Shown piece by piece: positions 22,208 through 34,782 of a DNA stretch of 64,000 nucleotides. The stretch's first letter is position 1, and each line of letters begins with the position of its first letter. A model generated the notes under the pieces. The model worked only from the letters and a program-made list of their open reading frames with translations. It was not told the origin of the DNA and ran no database searches. Origin of the DNA: Globomyces pollinis-pini (taxonomy: Eukaryota > Chytridiomycota > Chytridiomycetes > Rhizophydiales > Globomycetaceae); contig MU621099.1 in assembly GCA_025399215.1 (NCBI GenBank), positions 1-64,000 on the forward strand, in the 5' to 3' direction. A program made the translations under genes and the position numbers.

Positions 22208-23701
22208 TCATGTAGTCACTTTCATTATCATTGACTTCACTAGTTGTGACTGGTCAAGAATATTAAACCCAAATCCTCGAATTAGTGATAAAACTTCAGT
22301 TTCATTGGAAAACAGCCTGGAAAGCGAATCACACGCAAATAACACTCCTGCATTTTCCATATATCTTTCACTTGCATATTTCTCCAATAAGTGAGGATTA
22401 CCTACATCTTGTCCATCGCGAAATCCATTATTCAAACAATCACTTAGCGATTTAGCATCTGCCAGTCCTAAATTCAGTCCCTGACCTGCAAGAGGGTGCA
22501 CAGTATGAGCTGCATCACTATAATCAAAAACACTGTATATACCCTATTAAAACAACTCGTTCAGAAATATAAGATTCTGCATGTCGAAGTCTTAAAGGAA
22601 ATGTAGCTCTGGATTTATCTGTCACACCAACAACAAAAGGAGGTTGCATTGATTGACCGTCAGTAGATTCTCTTCCCCATTCAGCCTCATCTTTGACATC
22701 AACGTTAATTGAACCATCTGCTTCCAAATGGCTAAGCAAATATTGAACATCCAATAAAGGATTATGAAATGCTGCATTCACCAATTCTACAAACACTTCT
22801 GGTGATGTTTTTTGAACCCGTGATGCTAAGTCCCCTGAAAGAGACCAAACAATTGAGCTATTAGCCTCAGACAACTACAACATTAGTTGACATAAACCAT
22901 TCATACTGGTAATAACGCTATTGGACCTGAAGGTAGGAAACGCTGCCAAGCAGTGGCATTCTGTGTCGAGTTTAATGAAACTGTTGCAACTAGTCCAGTT
23001 TGAGTGTAGTTACGACCAGTCGATGGTATACCCGCAAACTCTCTGACTTTTGACATTGGGCCATCCGCTCCAATCTACTTATTAAAAAAAAAATGCTTAC
23101 AAGGAGGTCGCATGAAATTTCAGCGTTGGAATTCAATAGTAGTACAGGTCTTTCATCCACAATAGATATCTTTTGGACATTTTGCCTCTCATAGACTTCA
23201 ACACCCTTCAATTGTAAAATTTGTTCAACCAGACTACTCTGTATCAGCCTATTCTCTACAATATGGCCAATTGGATCGCTATTGTCTCCCGAAAATGATA
23301 TTCTTCCATCTGAGGCTGCATCCCAAACATTCATGTTATAATAAGGAGTTTTTCGCTCATTTCTAATCTGATTCCATACTCGAATGTCTATAATTTTGAA
23401 ATGAGAATAGTTCAAAACCTTCAAGAAATTTGGAAGACTTTGGTGTGATAGATGACACACGATTTGAATATACCCCTTCATTGATACTGGCATCTTGACT
23501 TAATTGATTGCCTTCAATCAATGCAATTTTGATATGCTCAGCATAAGGAGATTGAGCAATGGCAGCGACCTTGAATCAATAACGAATTTTTACAGCTGCA
23601 GTTCCGATAATTCCTGCTCCTACAACGCATATGTCCACATGAGACTTAGTTGAATAAAACGAAAGTCCCTGCCTTTGAATGTGTCGAAATCTTGCCAACA
23701 T
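22208..23701 (-). CDS. COQ6: COQ6, ubiquinone biosynthesis monooxygenase
   Basis: FAD-dependent hydroxylase of the ring in coenzyme Q synthesis, on the matrix face of the inner mitochondrial membrane. The start at 23701 gives a basic, Ser/Phe-rich leader ([17 protein letters not shown]) consistent with mitochondrial import. It is followed by [15 protein letters not shown] (Rossmann GxGxxG). Downstream are [50 protein letters not shown] and [18 protein letters not shown] (second FAD motif). About 440 aa and five or so short introns. The family order is complete and no motif is missing. Confidence 0.92.
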
Positions 23702-23819
23702 TTAATTTTTTTAAAAAAACGATTCAGATACATTTAGATGGAATTTTCCTTCAAAACCTGCTCATTAAGCTACTCTCAAATCAAATCTAATGCGTGTAAA
23801 TATAAACTCATGACTTGCT

Positions 23820-26247
23820 TCATTTCACTAAGGATATTATAAATGCTAATTCCACTGATTTCTCTGCTAATTCCTCTTCAAAACTGGCAAAATGACCACC
23901 ATCTCTAGAATGTAATAGATGCAGTACCCCTTCATTTTCTGATTGAATGGTTCGAAGCTTGGCCAAGTACTTCAATGGGTGCCAAAACGGTACCCTTTCA
24001 TCTTTCACACCTCCCGAGAGTAACACGGACGTTTTTGAAGAGACCAGTTGGTCATATGGAGAATATGCTACCATACGATCAAAGACACGAACATCCGTTG
24101 AAGGATCACCCCATTCCCCATACTCAGAAACTGCATAGTTAACTACTATCACGCGCTACCTGTTAATGGGTGATTGGGATCCATCATTCCAGTTACAACG
24201 TCGAGATAAGGCACACGTAAAACTAAGGCCTTAAACAGATCTGTCTATCCGTAATTAAACTAGTTACCTGGCTTTCTATTTTTTACCACCCCTAAAACTA
24301 TAAAAAACCAATTTGTGTATTACCAAAGATTAAGGCTCCTGCACTTGTTCCTTCCCCGACTATTTTGTCTGGCGAAACCATACGTGATTGTATAAGAAAA
24401 TCACATACAGATTCCAAATCTTTGAAGCAATTTTCTTTATTTGCCAGCCGTCCATTCTCGTGCCATTCATTCCCAAGTTCGTTACCACCTCTAATATAAT
24501 TGGACAAGCATGATCTACCTCACGTGTGCCAAAGCAATCACAAAATTTCTCTTTAGAAGTGGGATATGATGTACTCGGAAGTGCGTAGTAAGTGGTAGCC
24601 CATAGGCACCATATGCACTAACTAGGCACGGATTCCTATATTAAGACAAACATCCAAAACAAACTGTCCGTTAAATTCAATATCTGATTTATAAATTAGA
24701 GTAACCGGTATTTTCTGTCCATCCCAAGAAGTTACATGAATCAATTTTGAAGTGAACTGCTTTCGGTCAATATTGCTTGCTTTCGACGAATATTCTGTGA
24801 TTTGTCCATTGTGAATGTTGATCTGACAGTGAGCTTGAATAATAAATGGTGAAGAATACGAAAATTGAATAGTGTCTGTTGCAAAATCCTAGGATTAAAG
24901 AAATCATCATACTGGATTCACGCCTGGCGAAATGAGACAAACCGTATCGGGCAATTTCACATAATATCCATTGTTTTTGCTGATTGCATGAATGTATATT
25001 TCAGGTTTTCCGCTATTGCTCAGATAAAAGCATATAGAATCTTGAAAGATTTCAACATCCATCACTGCTACTTTTGGTTCTGGTTTGAAAATGATAGCTG
25101 ATTTGGAGAGGTCAATTGGCAATTGAGTTGTACAAATCTTGGACAAGACCTGTTGTTTGGTGTCAGTATCGTTGTGTAATATGTAAAAGTTGTCTTTATT
25201 TCCATCTGCAAAATAACGCACCCCCTTTTTAAGTTATTTTTTCAAGTAGATACATGTCTTCTAGGAGATAACAAATTTAATTTACTATCTGCAATATAAT
25301 GCACTTCTGATGAATCTTTAGAACTGGAGGTAATTAAAATAAGTTGCTGGAAGTGTCAAGTAGTGATGTTGCACACCTTATTCTTTGAAACGGAAACATC
25401 TACAAAAAACTGAGGATCCAACTCTTCATAAATGATTTTCTCCTTGGCATTTTTTGATGAGAGACTGGACTTATAAACCTAACGATATAAAGCACACCAT
25501 AAATACTGTAGAAGAATGCAAAATGTGATTCAGTCTGGTGTAAAAAATGGCTAACGGTTAATCAAATGGGCATTTAAACCATTATTATCTGGACTCCAAA
25601 CGAAATTAAAAACCTTGGATATCGAAATATTCATCGTTTCCTCCAAAACTAAATCTTTGATAAACAAAGTCCCTTGCTCATGTCCTGCTTCTACTTTTAA
25701 GTATGCTATTTTTGAATGATCATTCGACACTAGCGTTTTTGAAATTGGATATTGAGGATCATCATCTTTTAATATTTTCTTCAATACTTTGGTATCCATA
25801 TGCTCCTGGAAATATGTTTTGGTGTTTCTGACGTACTGATTATAATAAAGATATGGTGGAACTCGTACTTTCGGTTCTTCAAGTGGTATAGAAGGAAGAC
25901 TCGCTTTAATTTCCTAAAAATGAGTTAGGCTAGAGATATACCTTTTTGATCGCCCTAATCAAAATCGAATGACGATTTTGGAACGTCTCCATGTACTTTA
26001 ACTCCTGCCTTAAATAGTTCTCTACCTTATGTTTGAGTTTATTGTTCACGCGATCGATATCATTCATATGGATCCCGTTAGCATTCATTATGTTAAAATA
26101 ATCAAAGTCATCACATCTTATACGTTTATGATTGCCATAATTTAATACTTTTTCTGATGGTATTTTCAACGGAACGGGTAATGGATCATTGTAGGTACCA
26201 AACAAACCTTTAAGTTTCCCACTCTTTGATAAGATATTCTTCATCAT
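23820..26247 (-). CDS. prolyl-oligopeptidase-family serine peptidase (oligopeptidase B/PREPL-like)
   Basis: S9A family: an N-terminal beta-propeller and a C-terminal alpha/beta hydrolase that cut, or in PREPL merely bind, small peptides. Seen here: a propeller part from about 26000 to 24700 in many small exons, then YIRGGNELGNEWHENGRLANK, the nucleophile elbow VGEGTSAGALIFG, the acid in GGVKDERVPFWHPLKYLAKL and the histidine in SRDGGHFASFEEE. The triad is therefore present, though the elbow is G-T-S-A-G-A rather than G-G-S-A-G-G. I chose the ATG at 26247 (MMKNILSKSG) because the frame upstream begins with GTG after a stop. The N-terminus may be mitochondrial. About 690 aa. Confidence 0.85.
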
Positions 26248-26336
26248 AGTACCAATAGTGTTAATCCCAGTACCAATAGTTTCAAACACTTTTTGTTACT
26301 GAATTGTCTAACTTTTTCACTTCTTTATGCCATTCA

Positions 26337-27753
26337 TCTTTGATTTATATCCAGGAGCTGGAATTACAAATTTCTCATTAGGTAAATATTAAATGCTTAC
26401 CGTTAGGTAAACAAATTATGGAAGTTGATCTGAAGGAACTCCAATTCGTCATATCATTGAAACTCTAAATGAACACCATTCAAGCGTTTTATACAAAATA
26501 CAATTCAACAAAGATGTACCATTTCTTAATTAAATTTTGAATTAGGTAATCGATTAAGATCTTTATTGATGTTGATTATAGAATCCATTAACTGATGATG
26601 TTTTTATATACTTGCCTAACAACGGGATTAACTTTGTATTTGATTCTATATCTCAAAGACTTGAATCAATCCAATTAAATGATTTCTCTGATATGGTTTT
26701 AAAGTATAAATCACAGGTTCTAATGTAAGCTTATTTTGCTAATATCATAAAGTGATTCAAAAACTATTCCAACTTTTACTCTTGTATACAAACTTTTTGG
26801 GCCAATATATCCGTTTGTTTTTATATTTTAACTTTAGGGTATCCATAGAGCACTACTAATGCTATAAAGGGTTCCTTAACAAACGAAAATTTGTATTCTT
26901 TAAATTATCCAGGTTTAACATAATCAATTGATAATAGGGATCTCATTTATCTTCCCAATACCCGATTCATTCCTGCCGTTAAAAACATCCGAGTTACCGT
27001 TTAAGTTTAACGATGGATCTACACCTGTATTGAGCAGCATTTTCATTCATTCAGGAAACATGGTTGATGACACGGTATTAACTCATTCGATTCATGGTGA
27101 TAAATATTTTCAGCCAGTCGTGCTGAAGGTATAAAATATGTTTTTTAATCAGAAGGCGAGTGTAGGAATTACGTTGACCAGCCTTAATGACTCTTTGCTT
27201 TTTGATGACACAACGCAAGATGTTCTATGTCTAATTGGTCCACCCGACTCCACAATTTCCAAAGAGAGAGACCAAATGGGCATCCATAAAATAGGAAAAG
27301 ACGATGGTAAGAAGCTATAACTTTATCCTAGTGTCGGCTCAACGTAGCAATCATGATTATTTTTGGAACTACTTTGATATGGGTATAGATTTGTTGTTTG
27401 ATGGAGAAAATCACACCATAAAAAAGATTATAATTCACTCAAACTTCTTGGGACATCATGAAGTCAATCGATATTCTAAATGTAATTTCAAATTTGGTAA
27501 ACTGATTCGACTTTAAAATGAAGAGAACCTTGATATTGATCACAAATCCACCCTTCAAGATGTGAAGAATGTAATGGGAGCTCCGTTGGGACCCCCAGTC
27601 ATCTTTAACTTGGATGAATCTCCGTTTGGATGCTCTTCGTTTCATGGTTATAAAGGAATATTGTTCGAGGTAACCGTCATTTTTATGGGTTAAATTGTTT
27701 AGGTTCTTAAAAATGGACATATAGCATCCGTATCTCTGTGGAAAACGAATTAG
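26337..27753 (+). CDS. PHAF1 / UPF0183 family protein
   Basis: The animal homologue (C16orf70, PHAF1) works with BCAS3 at the phagophore in autophagy. Start at 26337 (MPFIFDLYPGAGITNFSLG), followed by short introns. Clear family text: FEFNDGS-type middle strands, TTQDVLCLIGPPDSTI, KIHSP-equivalent MGIHKIGK, NHDYFWNYFDMGIDLLFDGENHTIKKIIIH, STLQDVKNVMGAPLGPPV, then FGCSSFHGYKGILFEVLKNGHIASVSLWK and the stop at 27753. About 390 aa, close to the animal length. It is convergent with the BRCT gene. Its presence suggests the PHAF1 system predates animals. Confidence 0.87.
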
Positions 27754-27883
27754 GCTGTTAGGTTTAATTACAATGAATTATATAAATATTTTTTTAAATA
27801 GTGAATAATGAAGTTCTACAATTGACAAACGAAAAAGGAAATACAAGATTTTCAATTATAACAAAATTTATTAAAACTTAATA

Positions 27884-29953
27884 TTATGTCAACTTATACT
27901 CAGGGTTTTCAAGCTCCAACTCTTGCCGCAGCAGACCTAACTATAAAATAACCAAAAAATACCAGTCAACAGTAACCCGGTAGTATATATAGGAATATTC
28001 TCCTTTCGAAAAGGCTCACATAATTCAAAGTCTGCTCCACTTGATAAAATAATAAAATTATCAGTTCCTTTTCCTAAAAGGATTTTAGTAGATTTCAGAG
28101 ATGAAAGTATTTCCGCAGACGATTGCTTGCTAATTTTATCTTGAACAACTAAAAAAGCTTAGCATGAAGAGCCATTACCTCCACCGGCAGCTTTCACCAA
28201 TCGAGACATCACTGATATATCCGGAAGAATATTTTCCGTATAAAATACCGAATATCCAGAGAGCAACGGTCTTGATCTCGCTTTCAATATCGCTTCAGAA
28301 AGTTGGAAGGAGAATTTTTCCTCTTGACTAGTATCTGCAAGTAAATAATCTTGCACATTTAAAACACAGTTTCTCGATATCATACTATCTAGCCACCGAA
28401 CATCTGCAATAGGTATCCCTTTTGATACAGCTATTAAAAACTTTTCTGACCTGTTCTAATCAACATAAAATAATATTTTACCTGGTGATCTTTGTTGAAA
28501 CCAATACATCAAATGAACTACATCCGTCTGTTATGATAAATCCCAAATCAGTTATGGCTTTGATACTGGCAGGCAAAAGACGAATACCAGTAAACAAAAG
28601 AGTTTTGATCTCATCTGGTTTGGACTTTTTATGAGAACTAGGTATCACAGGTTGAATCATTGGCCGCTTCTTTGTCACTGTCGATTGCCTATTAATATGA
28701 CCCAGCTTAGAAGTCACGGGGAGAGAATTCACCATTTCAACAATAGACACTGGGAAATGCAAAAACTGTGGTTTGGCTTCTCTCTGATATGCCCAATTTG
28801 CGTAAGTCTCCTCCAACCATAAGTGATTCACAATATGCAAGTTCCATAAAGAAGCTAACGTTAAAAATTGGTTAATACCTCGATGGTATTTTTCCCCCGT
28901 AGGTCTAAATATCAAAAAAATCATATACGAACATTCCACAAATTAAATGAGTATTATCCATTGACATATTTCTTGTGACTTTACAACCCATATGACTGGC
29001 CATGGTAAATACATCTTCTCTTGCTTGTCCACTGTAATTCGTAACTGTGACAACCTATAAGTGGATTCAATACTTTATCATATTATACAAATGACTGCAT
29101 CTCCGGGATTGGATATATAGGACAAGGATAATAAAGTACTTTTGAAGTTGGATCAATCAAGTGTTTAACTTTTAACTGATCATTCATCCACCTAACACTT
29201 CCTATGACTTTTTCAGTCATAATAACCTATATATGTTATTTTACTGGGAATACCTTTTTAAAAAGATCGCCTTGATAGTTGGTAATCAATACGTTTGCCT
29301 CTGTCAGATCGTCACTTATCTGAGCAGCATTTGCTCTCATATTCTTCTTTAATTCCACAATATGGGTGTTTAGTGCTGGTGATTCAGCCAAGTCGGGATC
29401 TATAAAAACCACTTTTGATTTTAGGAATGGTACAGAAGTTTGTATTGATGGTGTGTCTAACGATATCAGAAAACTATGGTACCTTTTGGGACCTTCACCA
29501 GATTACTTAATGCATCAAAGGAGTAGCATAATACTTTAGGGAATGGGAATATATAGGAATCTTCAGGACATTTCTGTCCTAATCGAAAACAGTCATCAAA
29601 GAACTCTGGCAAAATCAATTTGACTCCCTTTGAGATTGCATTTGAACAAACTTCCTGTATAATTTAATAGAAACGCAAGAAATACTGAATTATCAGATAA
29701 TGTTACTATGTGAGTCAAATCCTCAGATACTTCTGTCCTCCAAAGTCCTCCCCATGCTTCTACTCCACCATAAATTACTTTAATATCCTCTAAATCGTCC
29801 AACTATTGTAGTTGTTAATGTAACCAATTACCAGACAATGTACAACCCATCCAGCGAAATAAAGCCGTTGATCTGATGAATTCTTTTGTAAACTAACAAT
29901 CAGTTAGATTCCTCATACTTTCTCATGTTTTGGGACATGATTTCTTTGGTCAT
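27884..29953 (-). CDS. multi-BRCT genome-stability protein (Brc1/Rtt107/PTIP-like)
   Basis: Proteins of this type bind phosphorylated H2A at damaged forks through C-terminal BRCT pairs. The start at 29953 gives MTKEIMSQNM, and a 26-bp intron follows. N-terminal BRCT text: QRLYFAGWVVHCL, IYGGVEAWGGLW, THIVTLSDN. Middle: VIMTEKVIGSVRWMND, HMGCKVTRNMSMDNTHLICG, a typical BRCT core. After a basic linker (SSHKKSKPDEI) comes the C-terminal pair: TLLFTGIRLLPASIKAITDLG, VSKGIPIADVRWLDSMI and LLSGYSVFYTENILPDISVMSRLVKAAGG. I count about six BRCT units in roughly 590 aa, the Rtt107/Brc1 pattern. Orthology to one named member is not certain. Confidence 0.8.
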
Positions 29954-30118
29954 TCTCTTAAAGTAAACTTTTTTCAGAAGCAGTACTTTGATACGAACAC
30001 AATTGAACATTCCAGCTAATTCTACAGCAGAACCATACGCTGTATTCGTATCTCATCTACACACATGCATCTTATTTTATTGGATTGAAATTTGGGAATT
30101 TTTCAAGTTTTCTTCTTT

Positions 30119-30523
30119 ATGGAAACTTACAAAGTCAATACCAACTTACGTTCTTTAGTTTTTGGAGAAAGTGAAGGAAATTTATTCTCCTTTGGCGAGG
30201 ATATTGATGTGCAACAACCAAGTCAAGTAGAAGAAAAGTCAATTGAACTAGTTAATGGAACAAATACTGCATTATTTTCCAATTTCATTGATACCAAATA
30301 CTTTTGGTTTCATTTCGATAACAGCAATTCAAATAGATCTTTAGCAGAATCACTAAAACCTTTTGCAAGGAAAGATACGCTGTAATTTTGATATCTAACA
30401 GTATATAGTGAAAATATCCACGAGAAATGGAAAGTACAGAAAGAAGAATTGACAATTGAATTCAAAAAGAAACATAAATCAGCATTTGGTAGAACAAAAA
30501 AGTTGCGAGTTTCGAAAAAATAA
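30119..30523 (+). CDS. NOL8 C-terminal domain as a separate small protein
   Basis: A two-exon gene (intron 27 bp, gtaattttg...tatatag) of about 125 aa. The start is METYKVNTNL, then EGNLFSFGED, DTKYFWFHFDN, LAESLKPFARKDTL, HEKWKVQKEELTIEFKKKHKSAF, and a basic end. This order (F-rich strand, small acidic loop, W, R/K-rich KKHK...KK tail) matches the extreme C-terminus of animal NOL8, a nucleolar 60S assembly factor. The N-terminal NOL8 part, with the RRM, lies at 41758-42961. There is an in-frame stop upstream of this start and no RRM nearby. Splitting of NOL8 is the simplest reading, and an independent family member is the alternative. Confidence 0.7.
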
Positions 30524-30579
30524 TATTAAGCTTTACAATTAATATAGCATTTGTCTAATACTAATAATACTGTATTAAT

Positions 30580-31940
30580 TCAATAACGTGTAATATATCC
30601 TATGCTTCTTAGTATCCCTAAAATATCACGTCCAATAGTATTAGTTTGATAGGGAATATAGTTTCTTAGAGGAAGACCTTGAGTGGCAGAAGGCCGCATT
30701 AAATAGGAGCTTATACCACGATAAACATCAGAATCCAAATGAGTAATAGAGCTTCCAGGGGAAAATGTCGATGGTGTATTTAACACAGCAAATTGAAGCT
30801 TGGACGTTTGATCCGTCCCAGGAAACCAAATATACAGCGCGTTTGGAGTTCTGAACAATCCGTCAGGTGCAGCTAACGATTTACCAACTTTTCCACCAAC
30901 CGATTCTTCAAATAACTCCATCCATTTCTCTTGCCCACCATCACGTAATGCTTGTTCAAATGATTTTGCGATAATATCTGCATATGCTGTTATCCACACA
31001 CGATTAACCGAATCACTGAGTGCTTTGTTAATAATATAAGACGGTTGAATGCCTACAATTGTCCCATCATCAGTTTGATCCAGAAATGCAGGAAGAAACA
31101 GGTTTTCAATGTCAGACCAAACACCCCAGGAAGAAACAAACCCCAAACCATGAATGAACTCGTGGAGAACTACTACAGAAAAGTTATAGACACATTGGAA
31201 TGGTGGTGTAATTTATGATATAAGTTATAGTTTAGGGAGTTGGCTATATTACCTTGCTCAAAATCAAATGATTGTGTAGAACTTTGATTATAGAATCCAT
31301 CTTTCATAATTTGCGCGCTATCCCAAACCCTATTTCTTGGATCTGCCTGGTAGTACCAATTGTAATCACTGTTAAAAGAAGAAGTGATGTCAAATGCTTG
31401 AGCATTTAAATCTGGGTCATCAGGTACATATTGCCGAACAAGTGCTGATGGATAAGTGAAAGCTGGGTCTAGTCCATACGACCGAGCAACATCATTTGTG
31501 AATTGATGCAGTCCGTATGGTCTAGCATATCCAAGTGTCGAGCTTGGAGACTTACAAGGTGTACCTGGATTGCCACTGGAATCCGAACAGAAAGATCTGA
31601 ATGAAAGTATAACACGAACTGGGGTTGGTAAATGAACACTTGCTTCTAATGTTTTTGCAGCGCTAATAATTGAGTTGGAAGCAAACGCACAAATATCCAA
31701 TTTACTGCCTATATCATAACCAAATGGTTGAGTACAAGAAAAGGTGATATCAAATGATGCGGTCGAAATCTGAGTTGTGTTTTTATACAACTTGTTTTGG
31801 TATTTTTGTCGACCATATGTGAATTTCTTTTGTGTTTTATAGCTTCCTGATTCGTGCAGGTAAAAGTGATTCTGGAAGCTTTTACTTTGAACCGTATGTA
31901 TTATATTCACAAATTGTAGTAGTGTTAGTATAAACATCAT
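30580..31940 (-). CDS. secreted zinc metallopeptidase (metzincin-like)
   Basis: The start at 31940 gives a signal peptide (MMFILTLLQFVNIIHTVQS). The zinc motif HEFIHGLGF (near 31165-31139) follows an approximately 80-bp intron that interrupts the sequence just before VVLHEF. A third histidine is likely in SSITHLDSDVY, followed by the Met-turn-like SSYLMRPSATQG. The spacing is like leishmanolysin-type (M8) and related secreted zincins. Four Cys lie in the N-terminal domain (FSCTQPF, DICAFAS, FCSDS, TPCKS), with NKT- and NQS-type glycosylation sites. About 425 aa. Substrate unknown. An extracellular digestive or host-contact role is possible but not shown. Confidence 0.75.
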
Positions 31941-32052
31941 TCAACTAATTACGCGTTTAAGAATTTATTGTCATCATAAAACAGCTTGAGTTTAATCAAC
32001 ATTAAAAAATACCACTGCATTCAGAAAGATTTTATTACCACAAACATTATGA

Positions 32053-33033
32053 CTACAATTTATGATCAGTGGTGTGAATCCAGTTGATATCAACAACCTT
32101 TCGTTCCTTCCTGAAGATTTCTATACGATCCAAACGTGAATGATGATTTCCGGAATTTGAATAAAGCTTATCATTTGGTAACAGCAACGTAGATTTCTCA
32201 TCATAACTGGCAGAGTTAATTGCCTTTTCGTGACTTAACAACTCTGGTAATATTGGTTTCACAATACGGTCTTTCTTCACTTCGGCTTTTATTTCGTCAA
32301 ATGACAGTTTTGAAAGTTCTAAGAGGGTACAGTACTGAGGAGGAAGCAGTTGTATTTCTATGTATTTAGGGGTTCAGATTAATACCATTTTTTGAAAATG
32401 CCTTCAATGCTTCACGGGGAGTCATCCAGATCTTTCTTACAGTTTCTTTACCATCTTCAACGATAGAGTTGTCCTTTTTCTGCTCATCAGATATAATTGT
32501 CAAAAAGAAATGAGTATCAAATCTATGCTTGTCTAAATGTAACGGAGATACCCAATTGGACCAGTATTTTAAATCATTGAGTTTTGGTGTACGTAGCAAT
32601 GTTCGAGATAACGTAATAAACTCGGTTGGATCTTGTAATACTCTCTGTCTCCAACTTTGATTCAAATTTGGATCTATTTTACTCCAAGGATGCATTAATA
32701 ACAATCCACATTCTTCAAAGGTTTCCCGTATAGCAGTAATGGCAAAATGGAACAGCGAATGGTCAGATTCTTGGTTGGTTGAAGAGAATACACCACGACA
32801 AGCCCAATCTGGATTTGCATCTGCTGGATGAACAGCTATAGAATTATTTAAACAGCTCAATACCACCACCAGGGTACACTGCCAAACTATTCAATTTGTT
32901 ATTCATTTAGTTATAGTTACCCTCCAAAAGGCCCATGTTGACTTCTTTGCAAAATCAACACTTCAAAATCTTTGGGAAACTTCGTGGATGGTGCGCAAAC
33001 TATCAAACTGGCTGCCTTTCTCACTGTAGCCAT
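32053..33033 (-). CDS. NUDT19-like Nudix hydrolase
   Basis: NUDT19 hydrolyses CoA and acyl-CoA diphosphate bonds, in peroxisomes in animals. The start at 33033 gives MATVRKAASLIVCAPS, then VLILQRSQHGPF, then the Nudix helix AIRETFEECGLLL. The GG half is split from it by the long insertion typical of NUDT19. Further: WRQRVLQDPTEFITL, LKYWSNWVSPLHLDKHRFDTHFFL and WMTPREAL. It ends in the triplet HKL, near a PTS1 but with His in the first position. About 290 aa with three or so introns. Family assignment is firm, location less so. Confidence 0.87.
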
Positions 33034-33111
33034 TTTTAGATGAAAAAGTGAAAAGAAATCTCAGTCATATGTGGAAAGGTATATTACATCAAAGTTTCAA
33101 ATACCTGGTCG

Positions 33112-34668
33112 TCAAGATCTAGACAGCGAAACTCGGCCTTGCATCAGAAGAGAAAAGGACAACTTGGTCTTGGATCCATCTGTACGTTGTACTGTCAGGT
33201 CTTGCGCACCAATGTGAACCAATTTCACTGTGAACTTTGTACCACTATCATATAGGTACGCTTTGTCATTTTTGGAATAGGGAACACCTTGAATGAACAA
33301 TCTTTCTCCTTGTATGTTTAAATTTATAGTTGGTGTTTGTGGGTGAAAATATGAGTGAGGCTGATTGAAATATTTAGCAGTTTCATACAGAGACGTTTGC
33401 CTTAGATTAGATAATACCATACTATCAGTCAATTGCTCTCGAGGAGGAATGGTAGATGGCATTGTATATGGCAGCTAACGTCAATTCAATTTTTAGGCTT
33501 ACGTTGATGGCATGTAAATCAGTCACTATCTCTTCTTCCAAAAGTCCTGATACACAACTAGCAGGAAACCCTGTTTCGCATATGATAGCCCATTCTTTCA
33601 ATTCCAATGCCCTTTTTCTTCTTTTGAAGATTGGATCAAATTGACCTGAGTTCTATGAGCATAAATCTAATTACCCAACTTTTCAGGTTCTACAAGCATA
33701 GCTCGAGCCTCAAAAAAATCTTGTCGATGTTGTGAAATCTCATCGTCCAGTAATCGTTTTCGTTTATGCAAGTCATTCATCATTTTTCTTTTTATCTGGG
33801 AATGTTGTGACTAAAATTAGTGATAACTATTAATACCCAATACATTTCCTTAATTTGGTAAGTACTAATGTGAAATCGACTTTTAATTAAATTCTCGTTG
33901 TATTTTTTCTCTGCTTCCAAATCCTTTAATCGAGTATCATGGCGACATTTAATTTCATTCAACATCTGACCTAACTCTGGGTGAGTTCCTTAATGTTAAT
34001 AAAGTCAATTTACCGCTTCGAATTAATTTTTCATTCCTTTCAATTTCAGTTAATTCTTTGTTAAAAATCCTATAAAATTAATTGATCAGCATTGATAAGT
34101 GAATGTTAGAATTTTCAATATGACATAAATTGATGATTGAGTAACCATCAATTTAGAGTTTTGATATAAAAAACACATACCTCTGACGAACAAGTGAGAA
34201 AGCTTTTTCTAATTTAGAAAACCTTGTCATTGCTTCAGTTTTTAGGCAATTTATTGATTTTGAGTCAACAGAGTCTAGAGTGAATTTGTTATTAGAGTTA
34301 GGATCCAACAGTTGACAGTCGATATCTGAGTTAATAGTATCCAAAGGATTAGAAGGGTGAGAGATAGCGGAAGAGTAAGAATGATTTGAAGAATTTGGAG
34401 ATTGAACTAAAGAAGGTATGTTATTAATATTTTGGTTATTGAGCAGAGGTAAAGCCGACTGACAAGGAGTATGATCGATATCTGTATTAACTTGATCGAT
34501 TGATTTAGAGTTTTCTGAATAAAAGGTAGAAGAATGCAGTTGATTATTTGGTAGTAATAAATGAGATTGAGCAGCATGAGACTGTAACGTCGTCTCCTTC
34601 TGAAGATCCGGAGTCAAGAATAGCTCTGAATGTGTATTATTTGATTGTATCGATACTTCACTTATCAT
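33112..34668 (-). CDS. Sds3/BRMS1-family subunit of Sin3-Rpd3 deacetylase complex
   Basis: Sds3 scaffolds the Sin3 histone deacetylase complex. The start at 34668 (MISEVSIQSNN) opens a Ser/Asn-rich disordered head of about 150 residues. Then comes the conserved coiled coil: MTRFSKLEKAFSLVRQR, IFNKELTEIERNEKLI, LGQMLNEIKCRHDTRLKDLEAE, YNENLIKSRFHISTYQ. It continues with IKRKMMNDLHKRKRLLDDEIS, then the C-terminal LLEEEIVTDLHAI and a beta-rich end with IQGVPYSKNDKAYLYDSG. About 460 aa. The overall order (RxxxLEK...E...I..G..PEL...L) fits Sds3. The N-terminal head is lineage-specific. Confidence 0.78.
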
Positions 34669-34782
34669 AATCAATTGGCTTGGAAAGTAAAACAAGTGGA
34701 GAAAAATACCAAATTTCAAGGGTCCCCCCTCTGGTTTTTGTAAGTTTTTTTTCTTTTTTTTTTTTTCTTTTTTGTTTTTGAA
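34669..34782. promoter_or_regulatory. 114-bp divergent promoter Sds3 / Nop12
   Basis: A shared upstream region of two divergent genes. A 30-bp tract of nearly pure T on the plus strand lies just before the Nop12 ATG, a likely nucleosome-excluding element. No TATA box is obvious. Confidence 0.45.
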
